From Streptomyces sp. HmicA12 (GTDB lineage Bacteria; Actinomycetota; Actinomycetes; Streptomycetales; Streptomycetaceae): a DNA stretch of 64,000 nucleotides. The stretch lies in NCBI RefSeq assembly GCF_000373565.1, contig NZ_KB891820.1:248001-312000 (forward strand), read 5' to 3'. The position numbers were made by a program, and so were the translations under genes. This document shows positions 8,519 through 17,621 of this stretch, piece after piece. The stretch's first letter is position 1. Each line of letters opens with the position of its first letter. The notes below the pieces were generated by a model. It was given only the letters and a program-made list of their open reading frames with translations, was not told where the DNA came from and did no database searches.

Positions 8519-8536
8519 ACCTAACGTTTGTTTGGT
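8519..8536. promoter_or_regulatory. Candidate operator in the divergent ech/SDR intergenic region
   Basis: ACCTAAC (8519-8525), GTTT, GTTTGGT (8530-8536) form an imperfect palindrome in which 6 of 7 arm positions match. It lies 20 nt upstream of the echA20-like ATG and controls the only spacer between two divergent operons. The size and position suit a TetR-type repressor such as a KstR2-like regulator, but it does not match the mycobacterial KstR2 motif I recall and no regulator gene is adjacent. Confidence 0.45.
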
Positions 8537-8600
8537 ACGACGATGACGGTAGCAGGCGGCGCGAGTCCAGGGAATGGGTGCGGGGATGGGTGGAGCGGAC

Positions 8601-9335
8601 ATGGGCGGGCGGGTCGTCGTGGTCACGGGCGGCACGAGAGGAGTGGGCGCGGGGATCGCCGGCGCGTTCGTCCGCGCCGGGGCGAAGGTGGTGGTGTGCG
8701 CGCGCAGACCACCTGAAGTTCCCCTCGAAGGGTGCGAGTTCATACCCGTCGACCTGCGCGACGGTGCGGCCGTGCGGGAGATGTTCGCGGGGCTCGACCG
8801 CGTGGACGTGCTCGTCAACAACGCGGGCGGCACGCCGTACCGGATGCTCGGCGACAGCGACGCCGAGCGGCACGCCCGCGTGATCGAGCTGAACCTGACG
8901 GCACCGCTGACCGCCTCGCTGGCCGCCCGTGAGCAACTCGCGGCCGCGCGCGGCTCGATCGTGATGATCGGCAGCGTCAGCGGTACGCGTCCGTCGCCCG
9001 GCAGCGCGGCGTACGGCGCGGCCAAGGCGGGCCTGGAGAACCTGGCGCGGTCCATGGCCGTGGAGTGGGCCCCGGAGATCCGGGTGAACACGCTCGTCCT
9101 CGGCATGGTGCGCACCGAACTCTCCGCGCTGCACTACGGAGACGAGGGCGGTATCGCCGCGGTCGGCGCCACCGTGCCGCTCGGCCGGCTGGCCGAGCCG
9201 CCCGAGATCGGCGAAGCGGCCGTGTTCCTGGCGTCGGACGCGGCCTCGTACATCAGCGGGTCGAGCCTGCTCGTGCACGGTGGCGGGGAGCGCCCCGCGT
9301 TCCTGGACGCGGCAACGGTCAACAAGGAGGCGTGA
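8601..9335 (+). CDS. SDR family oxidoreductase (steroid-module, first gene)
   Basis: A 244-residue SDR with TGGTRGVG near the N-terminus, NNAGG, a catalytic SVSG and Y-GAAK (YGAAKAG), ending in an Asp-Ala-Ser-Tyr-Ile-Ser-Gly-type SDR C-terminus. I chose the ATG at 8601 because GGAG lies 5 nt upstream and the Rossmann strand starts directly after. In-frame ATGs at 8574 and 8586 are alternatives. The gene diverges from the echA20-like gene, the place of Rv3549c in M. tuberculosis. It probably oxidises a hydroxyl group on a ring-degradation intermediate. The exact substrate is unknown. Confidence 0.87.
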   Translation: MGGRVVVVTGGTRGVGAGIAGAFVRAGAKVVVCARRPPEVPLEGCEFIPVDLRDGAAVREMFAGLDRVDVLVNNAGGTPYRMLGDSDAERHARVIELNLTAPLTASLAAREQLAAARGSIVMIGSVSGTRPSPGSAAYGAAKAGLENLARSMAVEWAPEIRVNTLVLGMVRTELSALHYGDEGGIAAVGATVPLGRLAEPPEIGEAAVFLASDAASYISGSSLLVHGGGERPAFLDAATVNKEA

Positions 9336-9336
9336 G

Positions 9337-10314
9337 ATGACGGATTCTTCGGGGTCGGACCTTTCGGCAACGGGCACTTCGGCAACAGGTGCTTCGGCGG
9401 GCGCGGGCGGGCTGTGCGCGGGGCGGGTGGTGGCCGTCACCGGGGCCGGGCGGGGGCTCGGGCGGGCACACGCCCTCGCATACGCGGCGGAGGGGGCCAA
9501 GGTCGTGGTCAACGACCTGGGGGTGGGGCTCGACGGAGCACCCGCGGCCGACAGCCCGGCGGCCCAAGTGGTGGAGGAGATACGGGCGTCGGGCGGCGAG
9601 GCGGTCGCGCACGGCGGGGACATAGCGACACCGGAAGGGGCCGCGTCGCTGGTCGCCGCTGCCGCCGACGGCTTCGGCCGCCTGGACACGCTGGTGAACA
9701 ACGCGGGGTTCCTGCGGGACCGGATGCTGGTGAACCTGGACGAGGACGACTGGGACGCCGTGATGCGGGTCCACCTCAAGGGACACTTCCTGCCGCTCAA
9801 GCATGCCGCCGCGTACTGGCGGGCCGAGGCGAAAGCGGGCCGGATGCCGGTCGCCCGCGTGGTCAACACATCGTCGGGGGCGGGCCTGTTGGGGTCCGTG
9901 GGGCAGGGCAACTACAGCGCGGCCAAGGCGGGCATTCTCGGTCTGACGATGGTGGCCTCCGCGGAGATGGGGCGGTACGGGGTCCAGGTCAACGCGATCG
10001 CGCCGGCCGCGCGGACCCGGATGACGGAAGCCACGTTCGCCTCGACCATGGCCGCGCCCGAAGGGGACGGGTTCGACGCGATGGCCCCGGAGAACGTGTC
10101 GCCGCTGGTGGTGTGGCTCGGCTCCGGGGCGCCGAGTGACGGGGTGACGGGGCGGGTGTTCGAGGTGGAGGCCGGACGGATCACGGTGATGGAGGGATGG
10201 CGGGCCGGACCCACGGTCGACAAGGGCGAGCGGTGGACTCCGTCCGGGGCGGGGGACGCGGCTCGGGAGCTGCTGGGCCGGGCTGTCGCGCCGGGGGTGG
10301 TGTACGGGGCCTAG
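9337..10314 (+). CDS. SDR family oxidoreductase (steroid-module, second gene)
   Basis: A 325-residue SDR with a short Ser/Thr/Ala-rich N-terminus, TGAGRGLG (35-42), NNAG, and catalytic Y192/K196 (YSAAK). The length and the later EVEAGRITVMEGW segment resemble the hydroxyacyl-CoA dehydrogenase-like SDR part of bifunctional FOX2/HSD17B4-type enzymes. AAGGAGG (9324-9330) sits 6 nt before the ATG, only 1 nt after the previous stop, so the two SDRs form an operon. It corresponds by position to Rv3548c of the mycobacterial locus. Confidence 0.88.
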   Translation: MTDSSGSDLSATGTSATGASAGAGGLCAGRVVAVTGAGRGLGRAHALAYAAEGAKVVVNDLGVGLDGAPAADSPAAQVVEEIRASGGEAVAHGGDIATPEGAASLVAAAADGFGRLDTLVNNAGFLRDRMLVNLDEDDWDAVMRVHLKGHFLPLKHAAAYWRAEAKAGRMPVARVVNTSSGAGLLGSVGQGNYSAAKAGILGLTMVASAEMGRYGVQVNAIAPAARTRMTEATFASTMAAPEGDGFDAMAPENVSPLVVWLGSGAPSDGVTGRVFEVEAGRITVMEGWRAGPTVDKGERWTPSGAGDAARELLGRAVAPGVVYGA

Positions 10315-10344
10315 CAGGGGGGCGGGCTGCTCGCTTTCGGGTGG

Positions 10345-10396
10345 GGGTGCGTCGAGGCTGGTCGCACCGTTTCCCGCGCCCCTTCAGGAGGCGCGG
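10345..10396 (+). repeat. Divergent copy of a dispersed intergenic repeat
   Basis: The segment contains GGCTGGTCGCACCGTTTCCC followed by GCGCCCCTTCAGG. It resembles the family whose exact 20-nt core is seen at 21595, 47478, 47556 and 58615. It occupies the gap before the LuxR-family gene. Confidence 0.5.
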
Positions 10397-10425
10397 AGGG
10401 TCGGGTTCGGGCCTAGGTTGGGGGT

Positions 10426-13425
10426 GTGGACGGGGAGCGGTTCGAGTTGGTGGGACGGGGGGACGTGCTCGCGGTGTGGGAGCGGGTCCGCCGGGACGGT
10501 GGGCGCGGGGCGCCGCAGCGGCTGCTCGTCGAGGGTGTCGCCGGGGTGGGCAAGACCGCGCTGGTGCGGCGGTTCCTCGACGACGTCGACAGCGTGCTGT
10601 ACGCGAGTGGCGAGGAGGCCGAGCGCGGGCTCGCGTTCGGGGTCGTGGAGCAGCTCCTCGGAGGCCGCGGCGGGCGGGCGTGGACCGACCCGGTCGAGGC
10701 CGGGGCCGCTCTGCTCGAAGCGATGGACGAGGCACAGGGCCCCGGTGACGCGGGGGTGGTCGCCGTGGTCGTCGACGACGCGCAGTGGGCCGACCCGTCC
10801 TCGCTGACCGCGTTCGCGTTCGCCGTGCGGCGGTTACGGGCCGACCGGGTCGTCGCCGTCCTCGTCGCCCGGGACCTCCAGCACGCCGAAGTGCCGGACG
10901 GGGTACGGCGGTTGTTCACGGCGGCGGGCTCCGTGCGGATCGGGCTCGATGGACTCGGGCCCGACGAACTGCGCAGCCTGGCGGCGCGGGCGAGCGACGT
11001 GCGGCTCACCGCGCGGGCGGCGGTCCGGCTGCACGCGCACACGGCCGGCAACCCGTTGCACGTCCTCGCGCTCCTGGCCCAGGAGGGCGAGACGCTCGCC
11101 CAGGCACTGGAGCGCCCGGATGTCACGCCCCCGGCCCCGAAGTCCTTCACCGCGCTGGTCCTGTCCCGCCTGGCCGACTGCGGCGCGGACACGGAAGCAC
11201 TGGTCAGCGCGGCCGGAGCCCTCGGCAGCCATTGCGCTTTCACCACAGCGGCCCAGCTGGCGTTCCCACCGTCCCACCGCAACCGGTCGAACGAGCCTTC
11301 AGAGGGCGAGGGGAGCGGCGCGAGCGACCACGCTCCACCCGCACTCGACGACCCACCCGCTGCCCCCACGCCGAGTGGGCCTCCAAGGGGCGCGGGGAAC
11401 AGCGCCACCAGCCACGCCGCGCCCGCACTCGCACCCGCGCCCACACCCGACAGCGAGCCACCACCACCCCCGACCCGCCCAGGAGCGAACCGGCCCTCCA
11501 CCCACCCGCACCCGCCGGAGGCGCTCGGCGCGTTGGAGGAGGCCGTCGCCGCGGGCCTGCTCACCGCCCCGCCCGGCACCGGAGAGATCCGCTTCCCGCA
11601 CCCCTTGGTGCATGCCGCCGTCTACCACCGGCTCGGCCCCGCCCGGCGCGCCGCACTGCACCGGGCCGCCGCCGACCTCCTCCCGGACCGTGCGGCAGCG
11701 CTCCGTCACCGGGCGCTCGCCGCCGCGGGGACGGACGAGCGGCTTTCCGGGGAACTGGCAGCGATGGGCCGGGAGTTCGCGGCGCACGGTGCCTGGGCGA
11801 GCGCGACCCGGCAGCTCGCCGACGCCGCCCGGCTCACGGCGCGCCGGGACCGGCGCGAGCAGTACACCCTGGAGTCGGTGGAGAGCGCCCTGCTCGCGGG
11901 AGACGTGGCGAACGTCGCCGAAGTGGCCACGGAGATAGGGGAGTTCACCGCGAGCGGGTGGCGGAGCTACCTGCTCGGGCGACTGTTCCTGTTCGATCTG
12001 GGACGGGCCGAGGCCCTGCTCCGCGACGCGTGGCAGCGCTGCGACACGAGCGACGAACCCGTGCTCGGCGCCCGTATCGCCGGCCAGTTCGCCGCGTTGT
12101 ACGGGAGCATGGCGCGCGGCGCCGACATGGCCGAGTGGGCCGAGCTCGCCCTGCACCTCGCCCCGCGGGACACCGCCACCGACATGATCCGCTATCTGCG
12201 CCTGAGCGGTCTCGCCATGAGCGGCGGCGCCCGGGCCGCGCTCGACGCTCTCGGCCCGCTGCCCGACCCTGCGGTCGCCTCGCCCGCCCAGCTGGAGGAA
12301 CTCCTCGGCCGCGGGACGCTCCGCGAGTCCGTCGGCGATCTGACCGGTGCGGTGAGCGACCTGACCGGGGTGCACGCGGCGGGCCGCGGCCGCGCCGCCT
12401 CCTTCCGGGTGGTCGCCGCGACCTGCCTCGCCTCCGCCGAGCACCGCTGCGGCGCCTGGGACGACGCCCTCGCCCACATCGACCAGGCCCTCACCCTCGC
12501 GGCCGACACCGACCAGCCGCACGTCGCCCTGTTCTGCCGGATGCTGGCGGCCCAACTGCACGCGGCGCGGGGCACGTTCGCGAAAGCCGAGGCACACACC
12601 CGAGTGGTCACCGAGTACGCGCGGTTCGGGCACACCAACCCCGTCCTGTGGTCGGCCCTCGCCGAGGCCCACATCGCCCGCGCCCGCGGCGACGCGGAAG
12701 AAGTCGCCTTCGCCCTCGAGCCGCTCCCCGCCCTCGCCCGCCGCGGCGACATCGAGGAACCGGGCCTCACCCCGTGGCGGGACCTGCTCGCCGACGCCTG
12801 GAGCGCGCTCGGCGAGGACAAGCGCGCCGCCGAGACCCTCGCCCCGTACGAGGTGATCGCCACCCGGCGCGGCCACCACGGAGCCCTGCTGCGCGCGGCC
12901 CGGGCCCGCGGCACCCTGGAGGCGGCCCGCGGCGACCAGGCCGCCGCCGACCGCGCCTACCGCCGCGCCCTCACGTACGCCCCGCACGTCGAGGCCCCCT
13001 TCGACCGTGCCCTCGCCCACTTCGCGTACGGCGCCTTCCTGCGCCGCACCGGCAAACGCACCCGCGCCGCCGAGCAGCTCACCCGGGCCAGGAACCTTCT
13101 CGTACCGCTGGCGGCGCGGCCCGATCTGGAGCGCTGCACCAGGGAGTTGGCGGCCTGTGGGCGCGACGCGGGCGGCGAACGGCAGGAGCGTGCGACGGGC
13201 GAGGGCGCCACCTCGCTGCTCACGCCGCAGGAGCTGGCCGTGGCCCGGCAGGTCACCGCCGGTCTGACCAACCGGCAGGTCGCGCGCGCCCTCGTCATCA
13301 GCGTCAAGACCGTCGAGTACCACCTCGGCCGGACCTACGCGAAGCTCGGCGTCGACTCCCGCACCCGCCTCGCCGCCCGCCTGGAGGGCCGCGATCGGCT
13401 CGGCGCCGACCGGGGACATCCCTAG
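10426..13425 (+). CDS. Large ATP-binding LuxR-family (LAL) regulator
   Basis: A 999-residue regulator: AAA/STAND ATPase with Walker A GVAGVGKT (38-45) and Walker B VVAVVVDDAQWAD (about 106-118), a long helical TPR-like middle, and a C-terminal LuxR HTH (about 935-990, TNRQVARALVISVKTVEYHL). LALs sense a ligand and activate nearby catabolic or antibiotic genes. The start is GTG. Odd: residues about 283-363 (11275-11517) are a Pro/Ser/Ala-rich low-complexity insert made from two in-frame copies of a genome-dispersed repeat. It follows the steroid-type operon directly and could control it, but nothing proves this. Confidence 0.9.
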   Translation: MDGERFELVGRGDVLAVWERVRRDGGRGAPQRLLVEGVAGVGKTALVRRFLDDVDSVLYASGEEAERGLAFGVVEQLLGGRGGRAWTDPVEAGAALLEAMDEAQGPGDAGVVAVVVDDAQWADPSSLTAFAFAVRRLRADRVVAVLVARDLQHAEVPDGVRRLFTAAGSVRIGLDGLGPDELRSLAARASDVRLTARAAVRLHAHTAGNPLHVLALLAQEGETLAQALERPDVTPPAPKSFTALVLSRLADCGADTEALVSAAGALGSHCAFTTAAQLAFPPSHRNRSNEPSEGEGSGASDHAPPALDDPPAAPTPSGPPRGAGNSATSHAAPALAPAPTPDSEPPPPPTRPGANRPSTHPHPPEALGALEEAVAAGLLTAPPGTGEIRFPHPLVHAAVYHRLGPARRAALHRAAADLLPDRAAALRHRALAAAGTDERLSGELAAMGREFAAHGAWASATRQLADAARLTARRDRREQYTLESVESALLAGDVANVAEVATEIGEFTASGWRSYLLGRLFLFDLGRAEALLRDAWQRCDTSDEPVLGARIAGQFAALYGSMARGADMAEWAELALHLAPRDTATDMIRYLRLSGLAMSGGARAALDALGPLPDPAVASPAQLEELLGRGTLRESVGDLTGAVSDLTGVHAAGRGRAASFRVVAATCLASAEHRCGAWDDALAHIDQALTLAADTDQPHVALFCRMLAAQLHAARGTFAKAEAHTRVVTEYARFGHTNPVLWSALAEAHIARARGDAEEVAFALEPLPALARRGDIEEPGLTPWRDLLADAWSALGEDKRAAETLAPYEVIATRRGHHGALLRAARARGTLEAARGDQAAADRAYRRALTYAPHVEAPFDRALAHFAYGAFLRRTGKRTRAAEQLTRARNLLVPLAARPDLERCTRELAACGRDAGGERQERATGEGATSLLTPQELAVARQVTAGLTNRQVARALVISVKTVEYHLGRTYAKLGVDSRTRLAARLEGRDRLGADRGHP
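11283..11440 (+). repeat. Two dispersed-repeat copies inside the LAL gene
   Basis: 11299-11340 and 11388-11430 are similar to each other and, in reverse complement, to the dispersed repeat core (the second copy reads GGGGCGCGGGGAACAGCGCC). Both are read through in frame and encode proline-, serine- and alanine-rich linker between ATPase segments. Confidence 0.6.
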
Positions 13426-13526
13426 GGCGCACCCTGGGGTGCCCGCCGTCCTTCGCGCGCTACGTTCGGTCGCACAGCAGCACCATCACGGGGCACAAAC
13501 GGGGGAACAACGGGGGAAACACCATC

Positions 13527-14603
13527 ATGCCGCTCCGACCATCACCGTCCACCGAGCCGGACCAGCACGACCGTTCCTGGGCGCACGACGCCCAGCACGA
13601 CGCGCCACCTGACGCCCACCACACCGCCACCGCCACCGACAGCCTCCCGGATCCACGGGTCCGCGCCGCCGTCGACCACGTCGTGCGCGAGCTGGGCCTC
13701 GCCGCCGACAAGGTGGCCGCGCACTACGCGGATCCGGCCACGTACCCGTTTCCCACGGACCGTTCGGCGCCCGAGCACCTGCTCGCCGAGCGGTTCTACG
13801 ACGTACCGGACGACCGCAAGAAGCGGGCGGGGGCCGCCGTACTCGCCGACCTCGCGGACGGGCCGGGGCGCGCCGCGCGTCTCGGCGACCTCGCCGGCGT
13901 CGACCTGCGCTCCCCGGCTTCGGTGGAGACCCAGGCCCACCGGCTCTCGCCACCGCCCGAACTCGCTCACCCGGGAAGGGAGTTGGGCGGTCCCTCGCCC
14001 GTCGCGGTCACCACGGCGCCGCCCCTGCACCACCTCGACCTGCGCATCCATCACGTGTGGTGCCGCGACGAGACCGATGAGTGGGGCGCCGACCCGGTAC
14101 GGCTCGCGGCGGTCTGCCTCGGCCCGGACGGCGCCGCCCACCGCACCGAACCGCTGGAGGCGGGCCGTTTCAACGACGGGGACACGGTCACCTACGCGCC
14201 GCCACGTCCACTGCACCGCTTCACGCTCGCCGACGGGCACGGCATCCCGGAGGCCGGACAGCACCCGGTGCTCGCCCTCCTCGTCCTGTCCACGCAGGAC
14301 CCGCAGGGCGCCCGGGACGGCGAGACGCTCGCCGACCACGTCGAGCGGCTGTTCGCGCTGGCCCGCCGCAAGCTCGGCACGCTCCTCGGCCAGGACGAGC
14401 CAGGGGTGCCCGGTGCCGCGTGCGCCGTCGTCGGCGCGGTCTTCGACCGGCTCAGGGCCCGCTTCGGCGACGACACCTTCCGCCCGGTCACGCTGAGCCC
14501 GAGCCCACGCGGCCCGCGCTCCCTCGCCGAGGCCGCGCAGACGAGCTTCCACGGCCACGGCGGCCACTACCAGGTCACGTACGACTGGCACCTCTCGGCC
14601 TGA
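13527..14603 (+). CDS. Conserved actinobacterial protein of unknown function
   Basis: A 358-residue protein with no catalytic motif that I recognise. The N-terminal half is Asp/His-rich with a segment around HVVRELGLAADKVAAHYADP. The middle reads LDLRIHHVWCRDETDEWGADPVRL and FNDGDTVTYAPPRPLHRF, a pattern I recall from Streptomyces hypothetical proteins that probably form beta-structure. GGGGGAA lies upstream of the ATG. A much longer open frame runs through this region, but the part over the LAL gene is its antisense-like shadow. The gene is convergent with the metallopeptidase. Its function is unknown. Confidence 0.75.
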   Translation: MPLRPSPSTEPDQHDRSWAHDAQHDAPPDAHHTATATDSLPDPRVRAAVDHVVRELGLAADKVAAHYADPATYPFPTDRSAPEHLLAERFYDVPDDRKKRAGAAVLADLADGPGRAARLGDLAGVDLRSPASVETQAHRLSPPPELAHPGRELGGPSPVAVTTAPPLHHLDLRIHHVWCRDETDEWGADPVRLAAVCLGPDGAAHRTEPLEAGRFNDGDTVTYAPPRPLHRFTLADGHGIPEAGQHPVLALLVLSTQDPQGARDGETLADHVERLFALARRKLGTLLGQDEPGVPGAACAVVGAVFDRLRARFGDDTFRPVTLSPSPRGPRSLAEAAQTSFHGHGGHYQVTYDWHLSA

Positions 14604-14635
14604 TCCGCGAGGAGCCCCGGCCCGCACACGCCGAC

Positions 14636-15541
14636 CTACGTATCGCACTCGAGCACGGTGCGGCACAACCCGCACCGTGCTCGAACCCGCCCCCGCACCG
14701 GCACCCGGATCCGCTGATGGCACGTCGGGCAGGGGAACGCCACCCGCAGCCCGCCGCGCCCCTGCGGCCCCTCCGCCGAGAACGAGTAGGGACCGGCCGG
14801 CGCGGGCCCCCGCATCCCGTGGTCCTGCGCATAGCGGCGGTCCTTCGCATAGCGCCGCCGCCCCGCCCACCCCGCCGCCGTCAGCGGCGGCTGCTGCTCG
14901 TCCCGGCGCACCTGCGCCAGGCCCTTCGTGTACGCCGTGTACGCCTGCGCACTGGTGAACCACGTCTCCGGCGCCTCGCCGAACGCCACCGACCGCTTCG
15001 CCAGCACGTACCCGAACTCCTCAGGCGTCAGATAGCCCAGCTTCTGCGACGACGCCGCGTCCTCCCGGTACGCGTCCAGGAGCAGCCAGCCCGCGCCCAG
15101 ATACGTCGCCGCGGTGTCCGTCAGGATCTCGTTGTCCCGCGTCCCCGGGAACGACAGGTCCAGGCGGTGCAGATACACATGCATGACCTCGTGCGCCAGG
15201 GCCGCCCCGATGTCCCTGCGGTGCGTCCGGAACCGGTCGTTCAGCTCGATGAAGTACTCGGGGCCCGCCGCCAGTTCGACACTCGCCGCGTGCTCCATCT
15301 CGCGGAAGCTCACGATCATCCGCGCGTCCGGGAGTCGATAGTGCCGCACCAGCTCGCGGGCCACCCGCTGCGCCCCCATGTGCAGATCGTCCTGATCGCT
15401 GAACGCCACGTCCGCCGGGGCGACGCTCGTCGCGAACGTGTGCACCGTGTCGTACGACAGGCGCCTGTACAGCGCGGTGATCGCCGACCGCACGGTCTCC
15501 AGGTGCGGGTAACCGTGCACCACCGGTCCGCCGTTCCCCAC
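14636..15541 (-). CDS. Zinc metallopeptidase with HExxH motif and C-terminal zinc ribbon
   Basis: A 301-residue cytoplasmic protein. HEVMHVYLH (117-125) is a gluzincin-like zinc site. The context (LAHEVMHVYLHRLDLSF, then DNEILTDTAATYLGAG, possibly supplying a third ligand) fits a peptidase. The C-terminus carries CPTCHQ and CGLC, a four-cysteine zinc ribbon. The GTG at 15541 has GGGGGG (15547-15552) 5 nt upstream. GTGs at 15523 and 15520 are alternatives. Its substrate is unknown. Confidence 0.75.
   Translation of the reverse strand: MGNGGPVVHGYPHLETVRSAITALYRRLSYDTVHTFATSVAPADVAFSDQDDLHMGAQRVARELVRHYRLPDARMIVSFREMEHAASVELAAGPEYFIELNDRFRTHRRDIGAALAHEVMHVYLHRLDLSFPGTRDNEILTDTAATYLGAGWLLLDAYREDAASSQKLGYLTPEEFGYVLAKRSVAFGEAPETWFTSAQAYTAYTKGLAQVRRDEQQPPLTAAGWAGRRRYAKDRRYAQDHGMRGPAPAGPYSFSAEGPQGRGGLRVAFPCPTCHQRIRVPVRGRVRARCGLCRTVLECDT
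14650..14683. terminator. Hairpin between convergent genes
   Basis: Bases 14650-14663 and 14670-14683 form a perfect 14-bp stem with a 6-nt loop. It lies inside the last codons of the metallopeptidase gene and 47 nt after the stop of the upstream plus-strand gene, so it could terminate that transcript. There is no T-tract. Confidence 0.55.
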
Positions 15542-15717
15542 GCGTACCCCCCGGGGCCGCCGGGCCGTGTCTCCCCGGGGCCCGCCCCCGGACCCGGCGT
15601 GCTCAGCGTACGGCGACCTTGCCGCTGCCGAACAGCACGCGCCTGTACGTCCACCGGGTGCGGTGCGGTGCGGTGCGTCGGCGGCAGCGGGCCCGGCGGG
15701 GCCTCTCGCACAGCTCC

Positions 15718-17472
15718 CTAGGACAAGTGGACCCGCATCTCGTCCGCAGCCCGGTCCAACTCCAGCACCCACACCTCGTTCGCCCCCTCGCGCAGCACCG
15801 GCCCGGGAACGTACAGGGAATCCTGCGGGCCGGCACTCCAGTACCGTCCCAGGCAGAACCCGTTCACCCACACGAACCCCCGCGCCCAGCCGGGCAGTTC
15901 GAGCGCCGCGTCCCCGGCCCCGGACACCTCGAACACCCCCCGGTACAGCCCGCGCCGCCCCGCCCCGGGCACCGCCGGAGCCACCGGAAGCTCCGCCACC
16001 GCACCGGAGGTGAACGCGTCCAGGCGCAGCCCCCGCGCCCGCACCCCGTGCACGAACTGCCGCTCGTGCAGCAGACCGCCCACGATTCCCTTCGGCTCAC
16101 CCAGACACGGCCCGTAGTTGACCCGCCCCAGGGACTCCACCCACAGCTCCACGCGCGCGTGCCCGGCCACCGGCTCACCCAGCACCGGCTCCTCCTCGGT
16201 GAGAACCCCGGCCCGCTCGCCGTCCACGTACACGACCGCCAGATCCCGCAGCCCCCGCGCCCGCAGCTCATAGGCACGCCGCGGCCCGGGCACCGTCACC
16301 GCGTACCGCACCAGACCGCGGTCCACGTCCAGCTCCTCGAACGACGGCGGCAGCGCGTGCTCCGACTCCGGCCCGCCCAACGCCTCCAACACCCCCTCCA
16401 GCGGCGTGAACGACGTCAGCTGCGCCGAGACGGGCGCCGCGAGCGCCGCCGGCTGCTCCGGCACCTCCGGCAGCGGCCCCTCCGCGTACCGGCCCAGCAC
16501 CTCCCGGAACAGCCAGAACTTCTCCGTGGGGCGGCCGAACTCATCGATCGGGGCGTCATAGTCGTACGACGTGACATCCGGCTGCAGCACACCGTCGTGC
16601 AGCGCGCCCCCGCCCCGGTTCGCGCCCGCCCAGCCGCCGAAACTCGTCCCGCCGTGCGCCATGTACAGGTTCACCGACGCCCCGCACTCCAGGATCTCCT
16701 CCAGCGCCCGCGCCGCGTCCCGCGCGTCGCGCACCGTGTGCTCCGCACCCCAGTGGTCGAACCAGCCGCACCAGAACTCCGCACACATCAACGGCCCCTT
16801 GGCCCGGTGCCCGCGCAGCGTCGCGAAGCCCTCGCGCGCACGGGAGCCGAAATTCACCGTCGCCAGAATCCCCGGCACCGAACCGCCCGACAGCATGTGG
16901 TCCTCGGGCCCGTCCGACGTGAACAGCGGCACCTTCACCCCCAGTTCGAGCAGGAGGTCGGCAAGAGCACGCAAGTAGAGACGGTCCGAGCCGAAACTGC
17001 CGTACTCGTTCTCCACCTGCACCATGATCACCGAGCCGCCCCGGTCGATCTGCCGCTCCACGATCTGCGGCAGCAGCACCCGGAACCAGCGCTCCACACA
17101 AGCCATGAACTCCGCGTCCCGCGACCGGACCCGCGACCCCAAGGGGCCCGTCAGCCAGTGCGGAAGCCCCCCGTTCTCCCACTCGGCACAGATGTACGGG
17201 CCCGGCCGCGCGATCACCCAAAGACCCGCCTCCCGCGCCGCGTCCAGGAACCGCCCCACCGCCGCGACGTCGTCGACCTCACCGGGGCGCGGCTCGTGCA
17301 GATTCCACGGGACGTACGTCTCCACACAGTTCAGGCCCATCGCCTTCAGCATCCGCAGCCGGTGCGCCCACTGCTCCTCGTGCACCCGGAAGTAGTGCAG
17401 CGCCCCCGACAGCAGCCGCACCGGCCGGCCGTCCACCTCGAAGTCGTCCTCGCCCACCCTGAACTCGGCCAT
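15718..17472 (-). CDS. Beta-galactosidase, glycoside hydrolase family 35
   Basis: A 584-residue GH35 enzyme without an export signal, so likely cytoplasmic. The acid/base glutamate is E156 in QVENEYGSFG and the nucleophile is E232 in AEFWCGWFDHWG. GPYICAEWENGGLP is also typical. The C-terminal half holds two jelly-roll-like segments (VYVDGERAG; FVWVNGFCLGRYW). It releases terminal beta-galactose from oligosaccharides. The ATG at 17472 has GAGGG 5 nt upstream. The divergent AraC gene across 149 bp is the likely regulator. No sugar transporter is adjacent. Confidence 0.93.
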   Translation of the reverse strand: MAEFRVGEDDFEVDGRPVRLLSGALHYFRVHEEQWAHRLRMLKAMGLNCVETYVPWNLHEPRPGEVDDVAAVGRFLDAAREAGLWVIARPGPYICAEWENGGLPHWLTGPLGSRVRSRDAEFMACVERWFRVLLPQIVERQIDRGGSVIMVQVENEYGSFGSDRLYLRALADLLLELGVKVPLFTSDGPEDHMLSGGSVPGILATVNFGSRAREGFATLRGHRAKGPLMCAEFWCGWFDHWGAEHTVRDARDAARALEEILECGASVNLYMAHGGTSFGGWAGANRGGGALHDGVLQPDVTSYDYDAPIDEFGRPTEKFWLFREVLGRYAEGPLPEVPEQPAALAAPVSAQLTSFTPLEGVLEALGGPESEHALPPSFEELDVDRGLVRYAVTVPGPRRAYELRARGLRDLAVVYVDGERAGVLTEEEPVLGEPVAGHARVELWVESLGRVNYGPCLGEPKGIVGGLLHERQFVHGVRARGLRLDAFTSGAVAELPVAPAVPGAGRRGLYRGVFEVSGAGDAALELPGWARGFVWVNGFCLGRYWSAGPQDSLYVPGPVLREGANEVWVLELDRAADEMRVHLS

Positions 17473-17621
17473 CACGTCCCTCTCGCTCACGATCAGGCCG
17501 CCACTGTCACCTCTGGCGGACGACACGGTCCATGGACAAAGATCAGCTCTTGTTGGACGGCTCTCGGTGGGCCGTCCTCGGGGGACGGGAAGGCCGCGCG
17601 AACCACCACAGGAGGGGACAC

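Noticed and set aside
10785..14603. A 1272-residue plus-strand frame through the LAL gene
   Set aside because: Its first part is an Arg/Pro-rich shifted-frame reading of the LAL gene. Only the part from 13527 has real coding character.
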